Source: Gammaproteobacteria bacterium (lineage in GTDB: Bacteria; Pseudomonadota; Gammaproteobacteria; JAKDMP01). Taken from it: a stretch of 64,000 nucleotides of DNA. Positions 20,922 through 30,344 of the stretch are shown here, one piece after another (positions within the stretch are counted from its first letter, which is position 1; every line of letters begins with the position of its first letter). The DNA is taken from assembly GCA_027018875.1 (NCBI GenBank), contig JALUYA010000009.1:34019-98018 (forward strand), in the 5' to 3' direction. The position numbers and the translations under genes were made by a program. The notes beneath the pieces were generated by a model, which did no database searches, was not told where the DNA came from, and saw only the letters and a program-made list of their open reading frames with translations.

Positions 20922-21688
20922 GTCGCCCGAGATTCCCGGGCCAAGCGGTCCTGGTAACCGGTGCCTCGCGCGGCATCGGCGCCGCCGTCGCCCTAGCCTT
21001 CGCCCGAGAGGGTGCCCGGGTGGCCCTGCAGTATGCACACGATGGCGCAGCCGCACGGCAAGTCCACGGTGCCCTTCCCGGGGGAGGGCACCTCACGATA
21101 CGAGCCGATCTTGGGCGCCGCGAGGAGGCAACCGGCTTGGTCGAGAAGGCCCGCCTCGCCCTCGGCGGGCTGAACATCCTCATCAACAATGCGGGAATTT
21201 ATCGCACTCGCCGCTTCGAGGCATACGATCCGCTCAGTTGGCGCCAAGATTGGGACGATCTACTGATGGTCAATCTGACCGCGCCTGCGGAACTCGCCTT
21301 TCATGCCGCAAGCGCGATGATCCGGGCGGGCCACGGCGGCAAGATCATCAATATCTCTTCGCGGGGTGCCTTTCGGGGAGAACCCGAATCCCCCGCCTAC
21401 GGTGCCGCCAAGGCCGGCCTAAACTCCCTGACCGGGTCCCTCGCGGTCGCCTTGGCGCCGTACCGAATCAGCGTCTGCGCCCTGGCTCCAGGATGGGTCG
21501 AAACCGATATGGCCCAACCCTATCTCAGCGGCAAACCAGGTCGCCAACGCCTCGCCGACGTTCCACTCGGCAGGGCGGCACGAACAGAGGAGATCGCCGC
21601 GGCAGTCCTGTTTCTCGCTAGCGAAGAGGCAGCCTATGCCAGCGGGACGATCCTCGACATGAACGGCGCTTCCTACCTGCGCACATGA
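20918..21688 (+). CDS. SDR-family short-chain dehydrogenase/reductase
   Basis: VLVTGASRGIGAAVALAFA, ILINNAG, YGAAKAGLNSLTGSLA, LAPGWVETDM. Confidence 0.95.
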   Translation: MSRPRFPGQAVLVTGASRGIGAAVALAFAREGARVALQYAHDGAAARQVHGALPGGGHLTIRADLGRREEATGLVEKARLALGGLNILINNAGIYRTRRFEAYDPLSWRQDWDDLLMVNLTAPAELAFHAASAMIRAGHGGKIINISSRGAFRGEPESPAYGAAKAGLNSLTGSLAVALAPYRISVCALAPGWVETDMAQPYLSGKPGRQRLADVPLGRAARTEEIAAAVLFLASEEAAYASGTILDMNGASYLRT

Positions 21689-22374
21689 GCATTCGCGCCA
21701 TGCTGTCATGGAGCGGCGGCAAAGATAGTTTCGCCGCATTGCTGCGTCTTGAAGCCAATCCGAACATCCGGGTTGCCGCCCTGGTGACTACCCTTGCCGA
21801 ATCCTATTGCCGTATCAGCATGCACGGCGTTCCCGAATCGCTGCTGGATGCACAGGCCCAAGCACTCGGACTGCCCCTGGCAAAATGCCTCTTACCCGAC
21901 CCCTGTGACAATGATACCTATTGCTCGCGATTTTCCGCGACGCTCGCGCCCTGGCATGCAGCCGGTATTCACGGCATCGCTTTCGGCGACCTGTTTCTTG
22001 TCGCTATCCGTGCCTTTCGGGAAGAACAGATGCGGGAGCTTGGTCTCGAACCCATCTTTCCCCTCTGGGGAGAGCCGACGGAGCGCCTGGCCCGCGAATT
22101 CATCACCACCGGGCACCGTGCCATACTTACCATGATCGATGCCGAACAACTGGACCCCGCCTTTCTCGGCAGATCCTATGACGACGCCCTGCTGCATGAG
22201 TTGCCGCCGACGGTGGATCCTTGCGGTGAAAATGGGGAGTTCCATAGCTTTGTCTGGGGCGGACCGCGGTTTCCCCAACCCTTGAACTTTCATCCGGGGC
22301 GCAGGGAAATTCGGGCGGGCCGCTTCCATTTTCTCGACCTGATCCCCGGTGTTGGCATATCCCAAGTCGTATAA
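21685..22374 (+). CDS. Dph6/MJ0570-type ATP-binding (adenine nucleotide alpha hydrolase) protein
   Basis: MLSWSGGKDSFAALLRL (PP-loop), GIHGIAFGDLFL, ENGEFHSFVW. Start overlaps the SDR stop (ATGA-type). Confidence 0.85.
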   Translation: MSIRAMLSWSGGKDSFAALLRLEANPNIRVAALVTTLAESYCRISMHGVPESLLDAQAQALGLPLAKCLLPDPCDNDTYCSRFSATLAPWHAAGIHGIAFGDLFLVAIRAFREEQMRELGLEPIFPLWGEPTERLAREFITTGHRAILTMIDAEQLDPAFLGRSYDDALLHELPPTVDPCGENGEFHSFVWGGPRFPQPLNFHPGRREIRAGRFHFLDLIPGVGISQVV

Positions 22375-22426
22375 TCCCGCCCAGCATGAGTCAGACTGCT
22401 TCCGGCACGAATCCGAGGAAAAACAA

Positions 22427-23176
22427 ATGCGCAACTGCCTGATTCTCGGCTGCGGGCGCAGCGGCACCAGCATGCTTGCCGGCACCCTGCACCATACCGG
22501 TTATTACATGGGCGGCAAGCTGTATGGGCCGCGCAAGGCCAATCCCAGGGGGTTTTTCGAGGCACTGCCCATCAATGCCATCAACGAACGATTGTTGGCC
22601 CCCCATGCCCCATCACGCAGCCGCTACCTGTTTCTGCGCATTTGGCGCGCCAATTTCCCCTCCGAACGCTGGCTTGCGCGGCTGCCCGTGGGGACGCCCA
22701 TCAGCGTACCCGGTCGAATTGCGCGACGCATCCAGAACCAGGTATCCCATCGCCCGTTTGCTTTTAAGGATCCCAGGTTTTGCTATACCCTCCCCGCCTG
22801 GCGCAAGTTTCTCCCGCCGGGCACGGTCTATCTGTGTATTTTTCGCGAGCCGGGGCGCACGGCAAGCAGTATCCTGAAAGAAGGCCGCCGACAGTATCCG
22901 GATATCCCCCTGACCGAGGCGGATGTCTTCGGTATCTGGAACGATATGTATCGTCACATACTCGATACTCACCGGCACCGGGGCAAGTGGCTTTTTGTTC
23001 ATTATGACCAAGTGCTCGACGGCTCCGCGGTGGCCCCCGTCGAGGCCCTTCTAGATGCCCAAATCGATCGCGATTTTCCCGATGCGAGCCTCAAGCGCGC
23101 CGCCTTGATTCCGGCCCCTCCTTATACCGTGGCCACCTACAGCGAACTATGCCGTCTCGCCGGGTATCGCAACTGA
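22427..23176 (+). CDS. Sulfotransferase-family P-loop protein
   Basis: LILGCGRSGTSMLAGTLHHTGYYMGG (PAPS-binding-type P-loop), FAFKDPRFCYTLPAWRKFLPPGTVYLCIFREP. Start re-placed at MRNCLILG. Confidence 0.82.
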   Translation: MRNCLILGCGRSGTSMLAGTLHHTGYYMGGKLYGPRKANPRGFFEALPINAINERLLAPHAPSRSRYLFLRIWRANFPSERWLARLPVGTPISVPGRIARRIQNQVSHRPFAFKDPRFCYTLPAWRKFLPPGTVYLCIFREPGRTASSILKEGRRQYPDIPLTEADVFGIWNDMYRHILDTHRHRGKWLFVHYDQVLDGSAVAPVEALLDAQIDRDFPDASLKRAALIPAPPYTVATYSELCRLAGYRN

Positions 23177-24183
23177 ACCGCCGGCACTCCTCGCGCCGTT
23201 GGCGTGGGACCATCCTGGTACTACTGGCAATTGCCACCAGCATGGCGGTGCCCGTTCTGCTCGGTGGCGCCACCGTGTTCCGACGTCTCGGCAGCGTGCC
23301 GCCCTGGGTACTCGGGGGGGCGCCGGCACTTATGCTTCTGGCCTGGCTTCTTAACGCCTTTCGCGTCAAACTGCTGGTAAGCGCCAATGGCTTCCATCTG
23401 TCACTGGGCCGCGCCTGGCTAATCTCGGCGGGAGGAGACTTCGGGGCTGCGCTCGGCCCCGGTATGGTCACCGGAATCGCCTCCTATGTTTTCCTGATCG
23501 TGCGCACGGGGATCGATTCGGCGATTGCCACCGCTCTTTTTACCCTGGAAAAACTTCTGGATCTACTGATTTTTTCCGCCACTCTGACAGCCAGTGCCAT
23601 CTTGATCGCCCTCACCGTGAGAGGAGAACATCCTTGGCGACTGGTCGCAATCGGCTTCGCCCTATGCGCCGTCTTTCTCGTGGGGATTGTGATCGGTCTG
23701 GTGTATTACCGGCGGTTGCTGCGGATCGCGGCCTGGGCCATGACCCGGATTCACATCGGCTTTCGGCGGCGGCGGCGCTTCCTGCGCTGGGGGTTCGACT
23801 TTCGCCGCGGCATGATACAGGTCTTGACCATGCCCAAACTGCGCCTTGCTCTGTTGCTGACACTGGCGGGAGGCTACTGGGCGGCACGCTTCACCATCCT
23901 GCCCCTAGTCGCGCTGGGCCTCAATGTTCCGGTTCCGTGGAGTTACCTGATCGCCGTACAGGTTCTAGCGCTTTTCGCGGGCCAGGTGTCCGTTCTTCCC
24001 GGCGGTACCCTGAGTGTTGAGGCGGTGTTTGCGCTGCTGCTACTGCCCTGGGTCGATCGCCATACCCTGGGACTCATGCTGCTGCTCTGGCGCGGAGGGG
24101 TGTTCTATTTCACGCTGACCGCCGGCGGACTGGCCTTTCTGGCCGCCACCAAACGGCAGACGCAACCCGGCCATTCGGAGTAG
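23149..24183 (+). CDS. Lysylphosphatidylglycerol synthetase TM/flippase-like (UPF0104) membrane protein
   Basis: Polytopic protein with LLAWLLNAFRVKLLVSANG...SAGGDFGAALGPGMVTGIASYVFLI...LEKLLDL, and FAGQVSVLPGGTLSVEAVFALLL. Confidence 0.8.
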   Translation: MPSRRVSQLNRRHSSRRWRGTILVLLAIATSMAVPVLLGGATVFRRLGSVPPWVLGGAPALMLLAWLLNAFRVKLLVSANGFHLSLGRAWLISAGGDFGAALGPGMVTGIASYVFLIVRTGIDSAIATALFTLEKLLDLLIFSATLTASAILIALTVRGEHPWRLVAIGFALCAVFLVGIVIGLVYYRRLLRIAAWAMTRIHIGFRRRRRFLRWGFDFRRGMIQVLTMPKLRLALLLTLAGGYWAARFTILPLVALGLNVPVPWSYLIAVQVLALFAGQVSVLPGGTLSVEAVFALLLLPWVDRHTLGLMLLLWRGGVFYFTLTAGGLAFLAATKRQTQPGHSE

Positions 24184-24191
24184 AAATCCTT

Positions 24192-24683
24192 ATGAGTATC
24201 TGGTTCCAACCCCCCGACCTCAAAACCCTGAACGAATGCGGTGGCGCCACCTTGGCGCGGCATCTGGGCATCCATTACACCGCGGTCGGGGCCGATTTCC
24301 TTGCCGCAACCATGCCGGTAAATGCCAAAACCCGCCAGCCCTTCGGCATTCTGCATGGCGGCGCATCGGTCGCCCTTGCGGAGACCACTGGGAGCATCGC
24401 CGGTAACCTGTGTGTGGATCCGGAGCGCTTCTATTGTGTAGGGCTGGAAATAAACGCCAACCATATCGGTTCCGTACGTGCCGGCCTCGTCACCGCCATC
24501 GCCCGAGCGCTGCACCTGGGCCGTAGCACCCAGGTCTGGGAGATCCGCATTCGCGACGAAACCGAACGCCTGGCCTGCGTATCGCGGCTGACCCTGGCCG
24601 TAATCGGGAAAAGTCCGGCTGAACGCAAGCGGACGGCCGGGGAGGGAGCATCGCAAGTCGCTAGGAGTTGCGGCCCGGAGTAG
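24192..24683 (+). CDS. Hotdog-fold PaaI-type thioesterase
   Basis: MPVNAKTRQPFGILHGGASVALAETTGSIAGNL, EINANHIGSVRAGLVTAIA. Confidence 0.93.
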   Translation: MSIWFQPPDLKTLNECGGATLARHLGIHYTAVGADFLAATMPVNAKTRQPFGILHGGASVALAETTGSIAGNLCVDPERFYCVGLEINANHIGSVRAGLVTAIARALHLGRSTQVWEIRIRDETERLACVSRLTLAVIGKSPAERKRTAGEGASQVARSCGPE

Positions 24684-24765
24684 GCCCATAAAGTGTAAGC
24701 CGGATTTGCGCTTGCCGGTAGATCTAGGGACCTCTTTCAGCCCATGGCTTCGCTCCCCACGGGCT

Positions 24766-25665
24766 TTACCGTGGCATCGGCTTGGCGGCTCCGGGCCTCG
24801 GCCCGCAATCTGAATCAGGCGGCAGGGGCTCGTAACGGTAGAGCCGCTCGATTTCCCCGGGCCAGCACTTGCGATCCGGCGTTTCGAGAATCAGGGGAAT
24901 GTCATCGAATCGCACATCCTGCATGATGTAGCGAAATACGGTCATGCCCAGTTTTCCCCGACCGAGGCTTTCGTGGCGGTCCACGCGGCTTCCCAAATCG
25001 GGCTTGGCGTCATTCAGATGCATCCCGCAAAGATAATTGAACCCGACGATGGCCGCGAATTCGGCGAAGGTGGCATCGCAGGCAGAGCGGGTGCGCAGGT
25101 CGTACCCGGCGGTGAAACTGTGGCAGGTATCGAGGCAAACACCGATCCGGGAGCGATTTTCCACCCTCTGAATAATATGGGCGAGATGCTCGAAGCGATA
25201 GCCGACATTGGCACCCTGTCCGGCGGTATTTTCGATCACGGCGGTCACGCCCGGAGCCCGATCCAAAACCCGGTTAATGGACTCGGCCACCCGATCCAGG
25301 CAAGCTTCCAGGCTGATTCCGCCGAGATGGGCGCCGGGATGAAAATTGAGCTTATCCAGTCCGAGCCGGGCGACCCGTTGCATCTCGTCGAGGAAGGCCG
25401 CCCGGGATTTTTCCAGGCCCTCCCGATCCGGATGACCGAGATTGATTAAATAGCTGTCGTGGGGCAGGACGTGGCGCGGATCAATATCGACCGCCGCTAA
25501 ATTGTTCCGAAAGGCCCGGATGCTTTCTTGTTCGAGCGGCTTGGCCTGCCACCGGCGCGGGCTCCTGGTGAACAGGGCGAAAGCCCGGGCGCCGATTGCC
25601 CGGGCGTTGAGCGGGGCATTTTCCACCCCGCCGGCGATACTGACATGGGCGCCGACATATTTCAT
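24766..25665 (-). CDS. nfo: Endonuclease IV
   Basis: [84 protein letters not shown]. Confidence 0.96.
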   Translation of the reverse strand: MKYVGAHVSIAGGVENAPLNARAIGARAFALFTRSPRRWQAKPLEQESIRAFRNNLAAVDIDPRHVLPHDSYLINLGHPDREGLEKSRAAFLDEMQRVARLGLDKLNFHPGAHLGGISLEACLDRVAESINRVLDRAPGVTAVIENTAGQGANVGYRFEHLAHIIQRVENRSRIGVCLDTCHSFTAGYDLRTRSACDATFAEFAAIVGFNYLCGMHLNDAKPDLGSRVDRHESLGRGKLGMTVFRYIMQDVRFDDIPLILETPDRKCWPGEIERLYRYEPLPPDSDCGPRPGAAKPMPR

Positions 25666-25767
25666 GGGTTCAGGATCCGGCCAAGGGAGACGGGTTGATC
25701 GAAAATCTCGGTAGCGGGTTCCCCAAACCAAGGCGGAGGAACCCGTAAAAAACCATGAACTTCCGGC

Positions 25768-26658
25768 TCAGTGGTCACGCACGACGATCATTTCGGCCAG
25801 GCTGCGGAGCGGTTCGGAACGTTCTCCAAAAGGCTCCAGGGCTTCGAGCGCTTCCACGTAAACGGCGTTCAAGGCTTTACGTGCACCTTCTAGTCCCAGG
25901 ATGGCCGTATAGGTGGGTTTACCACGCGCCGCATCCGCGCCCGCAACCTTGCCCAGTTGTTCTGATTTTCCGGTGGCATCGAGAATATCGTCTTGAATTT
26001 GAAAGGCGAGGCCTATGTGGTGGGCATATCGGTCCAGGGCGGCTAGAGCCGTTTCGTCTGGATCATTGGCGCTATTAGCCCCCATCAGTACACTGGCCCG
26101 GATCAGGGCGCCGGTCTTCATCATATGCATCCGCTCAAGAGCTTCGCGCCCAAGCACCTGGCCCTCGGCTTCAATGTCGACCACTTGCCCCCCGACCATG
26201 CCGCGGGAACCGGAGGCCTGAGCCAGCAGCCATATGAGCCAAAGGCGTTTCTCGGGCGATGGGTTGGTGGAGCGGTCACTGGTCAACACCTCGAAGGCGA
26301 GTGTTTGCAGGGCATCGCCGGCGAGAATGGCGGTTGCCTCATCGAAAGCACGATGACATGTCGGTCGCCCCCGGCGCAGGGCATCGTCGTCCATGGGCGG
26401 CAGATCGTCATGCACCAGGGAATAGGCATGAATCAACTCAACCGCCGCGGCTGACCCGTCGAGACGGTCGGGCGGGACATTCATGGTCTCGCCGGTGGCA
26501 TAGACCAGAAGCGGCCGAATCCGCTTGCCGGGGGCCAAAGCAGCGTAGCGCATGGCCGAATGCAGGCGTTGGGGGAACTCGGTTGCAGGTGCCAGTCGGC
26601 GATCCAGGGTAGCCTCGACCCGCCGGCGATAATCCGGTATGCGTGTGATAAAGCTCAA
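25768..26658 (-). CDS. ispA: Geranyl/farnesyl diphosphate synthase
   Basis: GKRIRPLLVYATGE, HAYSLVHDDLPPMDDDALRRGRPT (DDxxxxD) and FQIQDDILDATG. Confidence 0.96.
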   Translation of the reverse strand: MSFITRIPDYRRRVEATLDRRLAPATEFPQRLHSAMRYAALAPGKRIRPLLVYATGETMNVPPDRLDGSAAAVELIHAYSLVHDDLPPMDDDALRRGRPTCHRAFDEATAILAGDALQTLAFEVLTSDRSTNPSPEKRLWLIWLLAQASGSRGMVGGQVVDIEAEGQVLGREALERMHMMKTGALIRASVLMGANSANDPDETALAALDRYAHHIGLAFQIQDDILDATGKSEQLGKVAGADAARGKPTYTAILGLEGARKALNAVYVEALEALEPFGERSEPLRSLAEMIVVRDH

Positions 26659-26661
26659 GCT

Positions 26662-26928
26662 TCAATCCTCTGGTTCAAAGGGGTGGGGGACGGCCTGTAC
26701 AGAGTTCGTCAGCAGAATTTCGATCCGTTGCTCGGCGCGTTTCAGGGCGGCTTCGCAACGGCGGAGCAAAATGGTTCCCGTCTCAAACTGCTTAAGAGCG
26801 GCCTCCAGCGGTATATCCCCCTGTTCAAGGGTCCGTACGCAGTTTTCCAGTGCCGAAAGATCCGCTTCGAAACCGGTTGCGGCCTCCGAGGAAGAGGCAC
26901 TATTTGATTCAGTTTTCCGGTCGGGCAT
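26662..26928 (-). CDS. xseB: Exodeoxyribonuclease VII small subunit
   Basis: FEADLSALENCVRTLEQGDIPLEAALKQFETGTILLRRCEAALKRAEQRIEIL; directly upstream of ispA as usual. Confidence 0.93.
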   Translation of the reverse strand: MPDRKTESNSASSSEAATGFEADLSALENCVRTLEQGDIPLEAALKQFETGTILLRRCEAALKRAEQRIEILLTNSVQAVPHPFEPED

Positions 26929-27002
26929 GGGCAGATAAAAAGTTGGTGTTTATGGCGATGCACACTATACGCTGCGAGCCATGGGAGTCAATACCTCGGG
27001 GC

Positions 27003-28274
27003 ACTGCTATCCCGTTAACGAACAAATAAGGAGGCCTGATTCAGCCGTAATTGGTACAATGAGTTTGACGATAACTTGTTGAACCAGATAGGAGAATCAG
27101 GCCATGGCTCATTGTAATACAATCTTCTCCCAAATACTAAAACTCGTGCCGAGACATGAATTCGAGACCCTTGCAAAACGGCACCATTCGGGGCGTTCTT
27201 TCCGCACCGCCTCGCGCTGGTCGCAGTTTGTGGCCCTGGCCATGGCCCAACTGGCCGGGCGGAACAGCTTGCGCGATATTGTTGAGAATATTTCCGCGCA
27301 GGCCCACCGCCTTTATCATCTGGGGAGTACAAAATTGTCTCGATCCAATTTATCCCGCATCAACGACGGGAAGCCATATGCGCTGTACGAAGCCTTATTT
27401 GGAAAGCTGTTGAGTCGCTGCCAGGGTGTCGTACCCGGGCATACTTTCCGCTTCAAAAGCCCGCTGTATTCGCTGGATGCCTCGACGATTGACTTATGTC
27501 TGTCGGTTTTTCCCTGGGCGGATTTCCGAACCACGAAAGGCGCTATAAAACTCCATGTTGGGCTGAACCATGCCGGGTACTTGCCCGAGTTTGTAACCGT
27601 AACAGAAGGCAAGAAACCCGATGTGACGGTGGGTCGCACGCTGGAATTCCCCAAGGGCAGCATGGTTGCGATTGATAGGGGCTACAACGACTACGGCTGG
27701 TATAAGCAACTGACAGAGAAAGGGATATCCTTTGTCACCCGACTGAAAACCAATGCAACATATCGCCCGGTAAGTCGCCGACCCGTCTTGAAAAGCAAGG
27801 GCTTGATTTGCGATCAAACCATCGAGTTCACCGGGACTCAAACCGCAAAGAAGTGCCCCGTTCAGTTACGTCGCATCGGTTATCGGGATGCGGAAACCGG
27901 GAAGCGTTATGTGTTTCTGACCAACCACTTCAAGCTATCGGCCAGAACCATTGCCGATATTTACCAGGCAAGATGGCAGGTCGAACTGTTTTTCAAATGG
28001 ATTAAACAAAATCTGAAGATCAAATCGTTTGTGGGTACAAGCAAGAATGCGGTCATGACCCAGATCTGGATTGCCTTGTGTGTGTACTTGCTGCTGGCCT
28101 TTCTCAAGTTCCAGTCGAAGCTGCAGAAAAGCACGCAACAAATCTTACGATTATTGCATCTCAATCTGTTTGAAAAACGGGACTTGATGGCGTTGCTTCG
28201 AGGCGAGCTGCCTGGCGATATTCAATCCAACGTCAACCAGATGGCTTTGCCGTGAAAGTTAGCGGGACAGCAGT
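27003..28274 (+). mobile_element. IS4-family insertion sequence (about 1.27 kb)
   Basis: Imperfect terminal inverted repeats ACTGCTATCCCGTTAAC (27003-27019) and ACTGCTGTCCCGCTAAC (reverse complement of 28258-28274) flank the transposase. No matching target-site duplication was seen. Confidence 0.88.
27104..28255 (+). CDS. IS4-family DDE transposase
   Basis: YSLDASTIDLCLSVFPWADFR, MVAIDRGYNDY, and YQARWQVELFFKWIK, matching the IS4 Y-(2)-R-(3)-E-(6)-K signature. Confidence 0.95.
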   Translation: MAHCNTIFSQILKLVPRHEFETLAKRHHSGRSFRTASRWSQFVALAMAQLAGRNSLRDIVENISAQAHRLYHLGSTKLSRSNLSRINDGKPYALYEALFGKLLSRCQGVVPGHTFRFKSPLYSLDASTIDLCLSVFPWADFRTTKGAIKLHVGLNHAGYLPEFVTVTEGKKPDVTVGRTLEFPKGSMVAIDRGYNDYGWYKQLTEKGISFVTRLKTNATYRPVSRRPVLKSKGLICDQTIEFTGTQTAKKCPVQLRRIGYRDAETGKRYVFLTNHFKLSARTIADIYQARWQVELFFKWIKQNLKIKSFVGTSKNAVMTQIWIALCVYLLLAFLKFQSKLQKSTQQILRLLHLNLFEKRDLMALLRGELPGDIQSNVNQMALP

Positions 28275-28382
28275 AATCATGCATAAAACAATCGAGCCCC
28301 AATGAACAAGCGGCAGTTCATCGAATCGCAGGGTGCGACATCTCGCAATGCCCAGATAGCGGCGTTCCTCGGGACGAAGCCG

Positions 28383-29009
28383 CTATTTACGGGGGCGGGC
28401 TCCATCGAGGAAGATCCGCACCGCCGACTTCACATAACGTCGGCGCTCATCCGCACCGGGAGACGGCCCGATTCCGAGCAGGCGGCGCAGCCGCAAATGC
28501 CCTATGAGCATGGTGGTAAACTGCTCGGATGCGATCCGGGGGTTATCTAATTCCAAACGCCGGGCACGAACCTGAATCCGCAGGTACTCGGCAATAATCG
28601 TTACGATCCGGTTGGGACCGAAGCTATAGAATTCGTTGGCGGTTTGCGGAGATCTGCGCCCCTCGGAATGCATCAGGCGGTGCAGTTCCATGGTTTCTTC
28701 GTTCAGCATGATATCGAGAATTTGTTGCCCGATGCGGGTCAGTACCGCCTCCGGAGAGGCCTCGAGGTCTGTCATGTCCAGCTCGAAGGTCAGGCTGAGC
28801 CGCCGGGTGCTTTCCCTCACCAGTTCGCGAAATAACTTTTCCTTGCAACCGAAGTGGTTATACACGGTCTGCTTGGATACCCCGGCCTCTTGAGCAATGC
28901 TTTCCATGCTGGCGCAGGCATAGTGTTCCCGCAGGAATACCCGGCGGGCCGCGGCCAGGATCTGTGGGCGTTTTTCGCTGGAAGGAGCAGTGTGGGCTAC
29001 ATCATTCAT
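28383..29009 (-). CDS. TetR/AcrR-family transcriptional regulator
   Basis: RPQILAAARRVFLREHYACASMESIAQEAGVSKQTVYNHFGCKEKLFRELV, an N-terminal HTH. Confidence 0.94.
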   Translation of the reverse strand: MNDVAHTAPSSEKRPQILAAARRVFLREHYACASMESIAQEAGVSKQTVYNHFGCKEKLFRELVRESTRRLSLTFELDMTDLEASPEAVLTRIGQQILDIMLNEETMELHRLMHSEGRRSPQTANEFYSFGPNRIVTIIAEYLRIQVRARRLELDNPRIASEQFTTMLIGHLRLRRLLGIGPSPGADERRRYVKSAVRIFLDGARPRK

Positions 29010-30334
29010 GGTTTATTCGGAAGGCTGGCCTCCGCTGGAGGAAGGTTTAATGTTTGGGCGGAAAGCCGTCCACTGGCTGCGAGCAGCGCATAACCGGTGC
29101 GGATACGCTTGGCGCGGGCCCGGATCAAGGCGAGGCGGGCGTTGCGTAATTCTTGCTCGGCATTGAGAACCTCGAGCAGGGTGCGTTCCCCGTGGCGATG
29201 TGCCTGCTCAACCCCCAGGTAGGCGATCCGTGCAGCCTCGACCTGGGACCGAAAGGCCATCACGGTGGCAAGGGTTCCGGTGTAGTTTTGCCATGCCGAC
29301 ACCGCTCGATTGACGGCGCTGCGCCGAGCGTTTTCTATCTCCAGCCGAGCCGCCCGTGCGCGGTGCCGGGCGGCTGCGGATTGGGCCCAGTGCGCTCCGC
29401 CTTCCCAGATGGGGACGCTGAGTCGGATACCGATAACCCGATTTTCCACTATGCTGAAACCGTACTGGGGATCGCTCTCGCGGTTGACTTCGGCGTAGAG
29501 ATCGAGCGCGGGGCGCAGGTTTGCGTTGACGACGTTGACCCGGTCGGCGGCGGCCTGGGCTTGGAAACGTGCGGCGACAACCGGGTAATTTTCCGTGGCC
29601 AGGGTTTCGGCTTGATGTAGATTGGTAGGCAAGCCCGGAATTCCGGTGGGCAGCTCGAGGATTCCCGGGTATTGGCCGACGATGGCGCGGTAATCGGCAC
29701 GGGCTTGTGCCAGTCCGCTGACGGCCGCGATGCGGCTGGCAATTGCCCCTTCGAGTCGGGCCTGGGCCTGGGCAACATCGGTGCGGGTTCCCTCGCCATG
29801 GCGGAGCGAGTCCCGCGCCGCCTTGAGGTGGTGCTCAAGCACGCGGATATTGTCGGTTTGAACTTTCAGGGCAGCCTTGGCCTCCACGACGCCGAGGTAA
29901 GCGCCTACGGTCCGCAAAAGGATTTTCGATTCCAGCGCCCGGGTCGAGGCATGCAGTGCCGACGCGGCGTTTTCAGCAACGGAAACACGCGCCGAAAGGC
30001 TGCCGCCCGCATATAGGGGCTGATCAACACGCAGGGCAATCCGGCTCTGATTGAGAATCGCGCTGAAATTCGATGGTCGGGGAAAAAAGGTTATGGTTCC
30101 AGAAGTATTATCCCGCGATAAACCGCCGACCAGGGAAAGTTTTGGGTACCAGCCGCTTTTGGCGGCCTGGATGTCGCTTTGCGTCGCGCTTTCGTTGGCC
30201 CGTGCGGCCTCCAGCAGTGGATTGTGTAGATAGGTGTAAGCGAGGGCGGCTTGCAGTGATTCGGCTTGTGCTGCGCCACTCAGCAGGGCAAGGCATGGCC
30301 CAAGCAATAGAAGAACAGAGAATTTTAGGCGCAT
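29006..30334 (-). CDS. TolC-family outer membrane efflux protein
   Basis: Signal peptide; ESLQAALAYTYLHNPLLEAARANESATQSDIQAAKSGWYPKLSL; C-terminal EQELRNARLALIRARAKRIRTGYALLAASGRL. Confidence 0.95.
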   Translation of the reverse strand: MRLKFSVLLLLGPCLALLSGAAQAESLQAALAYTYLHNPLLEAARANESATQSDIQAAKSGWYPKLSLVGGLSRDNTSGTITFFPRPSNFSAILNQSRIALRVDQPLYAGGSLSARVSVAENAASALHASTRALESKILLRTVGAYLGVVEAKAALKVQTDNIRVLEHHLKAARDSLRHGEGTRTDVAQAQARLEGAIASRIAAVSGLAQARADYRAIVGQYPGILELPTGIPGLPTNLHQAETLATENYPVVAARFQAQAAADRVNVVNANLRPALDLYAEVNRESDPQYGFSIVENRVIGIRLSVPIWEGGAHWAQSAAARHRARAARLEIENARRSAVNRAVSAWQNYTGTLATVMAFRSQVEAARIAYLGVEQAHRHGERTLLEVLNAEQELRNARLALIRARAKRIRTGYALLAASGRLSAQTLNLPPAEASLPNKP

Positions 30335-30344
30335 GGAGATACCT

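Noticed and set aside
24105-24689. 194-aa minus-strand ORF over the thioesterase
   Set aside because: The plus-strand thioesterase has a clear hotdog motif (PFGILHGG); the antisense frame lacks any motif.
27003-28274. Target-site duplication for the IS4 element
   Set aside because: The 10 bp on each side (acctcggggc and aatcatgcat) do not match, so no TSD is claimed.
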